Positions 30,278 to 30,380 of a DNA stretch of 30,380 bases are shown piece after piece. A program made the position numbers and the translations under genes. Within the stretch, counting starts at the first letter, position 1, and each line of letters begins with the position of its first letter. The stretch covers positions 1-30,380 of IMG/VR virus record IMGVR_UViG_3300038825_001143; one strand, given 5' to 3'. The notes under the pieces were generated by a model, which was not told the origin of the DNA, made no database searches, and worked only from the letters and a program-made list of their open reading frames with translations. This DNA is from a virus.

Positions 30278-30344
30278 GCGTGCGAGCTTGCGACCTCGAG
30301 GTTTTTTTATAGTGTGAGCATGCGAGCGTGCGAGCTTGCGACCT
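30278..30344. repeat. 19-base direct repeat of GCNTGCGA octamers
   Basis: GCGTGCGAGCTTGCGACCT occurs at 30278-30296 and again at 30326-30344. Each is built of octamers GCGTGCGA and GCTTGCGA, and the second is preceded by GCATGCGA (30318-30325), so three octamers run in tandem there. Related units lie on the other side of the GP88 gene (29365-29424 and 29469-29484). Confidence 0.75.
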
Positions 30345-30380
30345 TATTATTTTATTATTATATGATGGTTGCAGCGGGCA

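Larger units (their letters stand above)
30194..30380. other. Upstream region of GP88, window end
   Basis: No gene was found in the last 187 bases. The region contains the leader and extended -10 element of the GP88 gene, the octamer repeats, a palindrome ACCTCGAGGT followed by seven T (30292-30308), and an AT-rich stretch (30343-30362). The window ends here, so further context is unknown. Confidence 0.6.

Noticed and set aside
30292-30308. ACCTCGAGGT palindrome followed by T7 as a plus-strand terminator
   Set aside because: A perfect palindrome without loop is a poor terminator stem, and no plus-strand gene precedes it in this block.

Overview
The window reads as part of a double-stranded DNA tailed bacteriophage genome. 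The evidence is tightly packed genes with TAATG/ATGA overlaps, Shine-Dalgarno sites, a holin/T4-type lysozyme pair, very large alanine/glutamine-rich virion proteins, a primase-polymerase/helicase, a small terminase subunit, and a Sak4-type recombinase with a DUF669 single-strand-binding protein. Several families (DUF6447, DUF5872, DUF6321, DUF6496, DUF1064, GP88) are ones I associate with phages of aquatic and marine bacteria. Family assignments are from memory and motif reading, not from a search. Portal, major capsid, large terminase and a family A/B DNA polymerase are absent, so both ends are cut. I saw no tRNA, CRISPR array, integrase or insertion sequence.

Layout: four blocks alternate in strand. 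(1) 1-15839, plus strand: a partial gene, small membrane proteins, DUF6447, holin and lysozyme (247-2297), then virion genes (2299-15370) and a DUF1064 nuclease-like gene. The virion genes are a hub-like protein, three small basic proteins, a low-complexity protein with an EF-hand, two helical proteins of about 630-660 residues, and a 1327-residue protein that is probably an internal or ejection protein. (2) 15724-20556, minus strand: a recombination operon transcribed leftward, comprising an unknown gene, Sak4-like ATPase, DUF669 SSB, an unknown gene, a RadD-like SF2 helicase and a PD-(D/E)XK exonuclease. (3) 20676-25778, plus strand: a small basic protein, primase-polymerase/AAA helicase, unknown genes, a PAPS-reductase-like protein, a small membrane protein, a 293-base repeat-rich intergenic region, the small terminase and an unknown gene. 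(4) 25780-30193, minus strand: an accessory region with a Zn-finger protein, a C5 cytosine methyltransferase, several conserved phage proteins of unknown role, and GP88. Two promoter-leader units in block 4 look alike.

The most striking observation is inside the cytosine methyltransferase gene. A second 263-codon frame on the same strand has its own Shine-Dalgarno site and a recognisable protein pattern: four WPTP units and a C-terminal EWLMGFPIGWTEL. The four WPTP-coding sites are the same bases that encode the methyltransferase's repeated ADS/AHAN units. This looks like a dual-coding gene. The second notable locus is 24551-24836, upstream of the small terminase. It combines about nine copies of a GGTACA-type repeat in both orientations, a perfect DnaA box and AT-rich hairpins, and is a candidate replication origin or packaging site.
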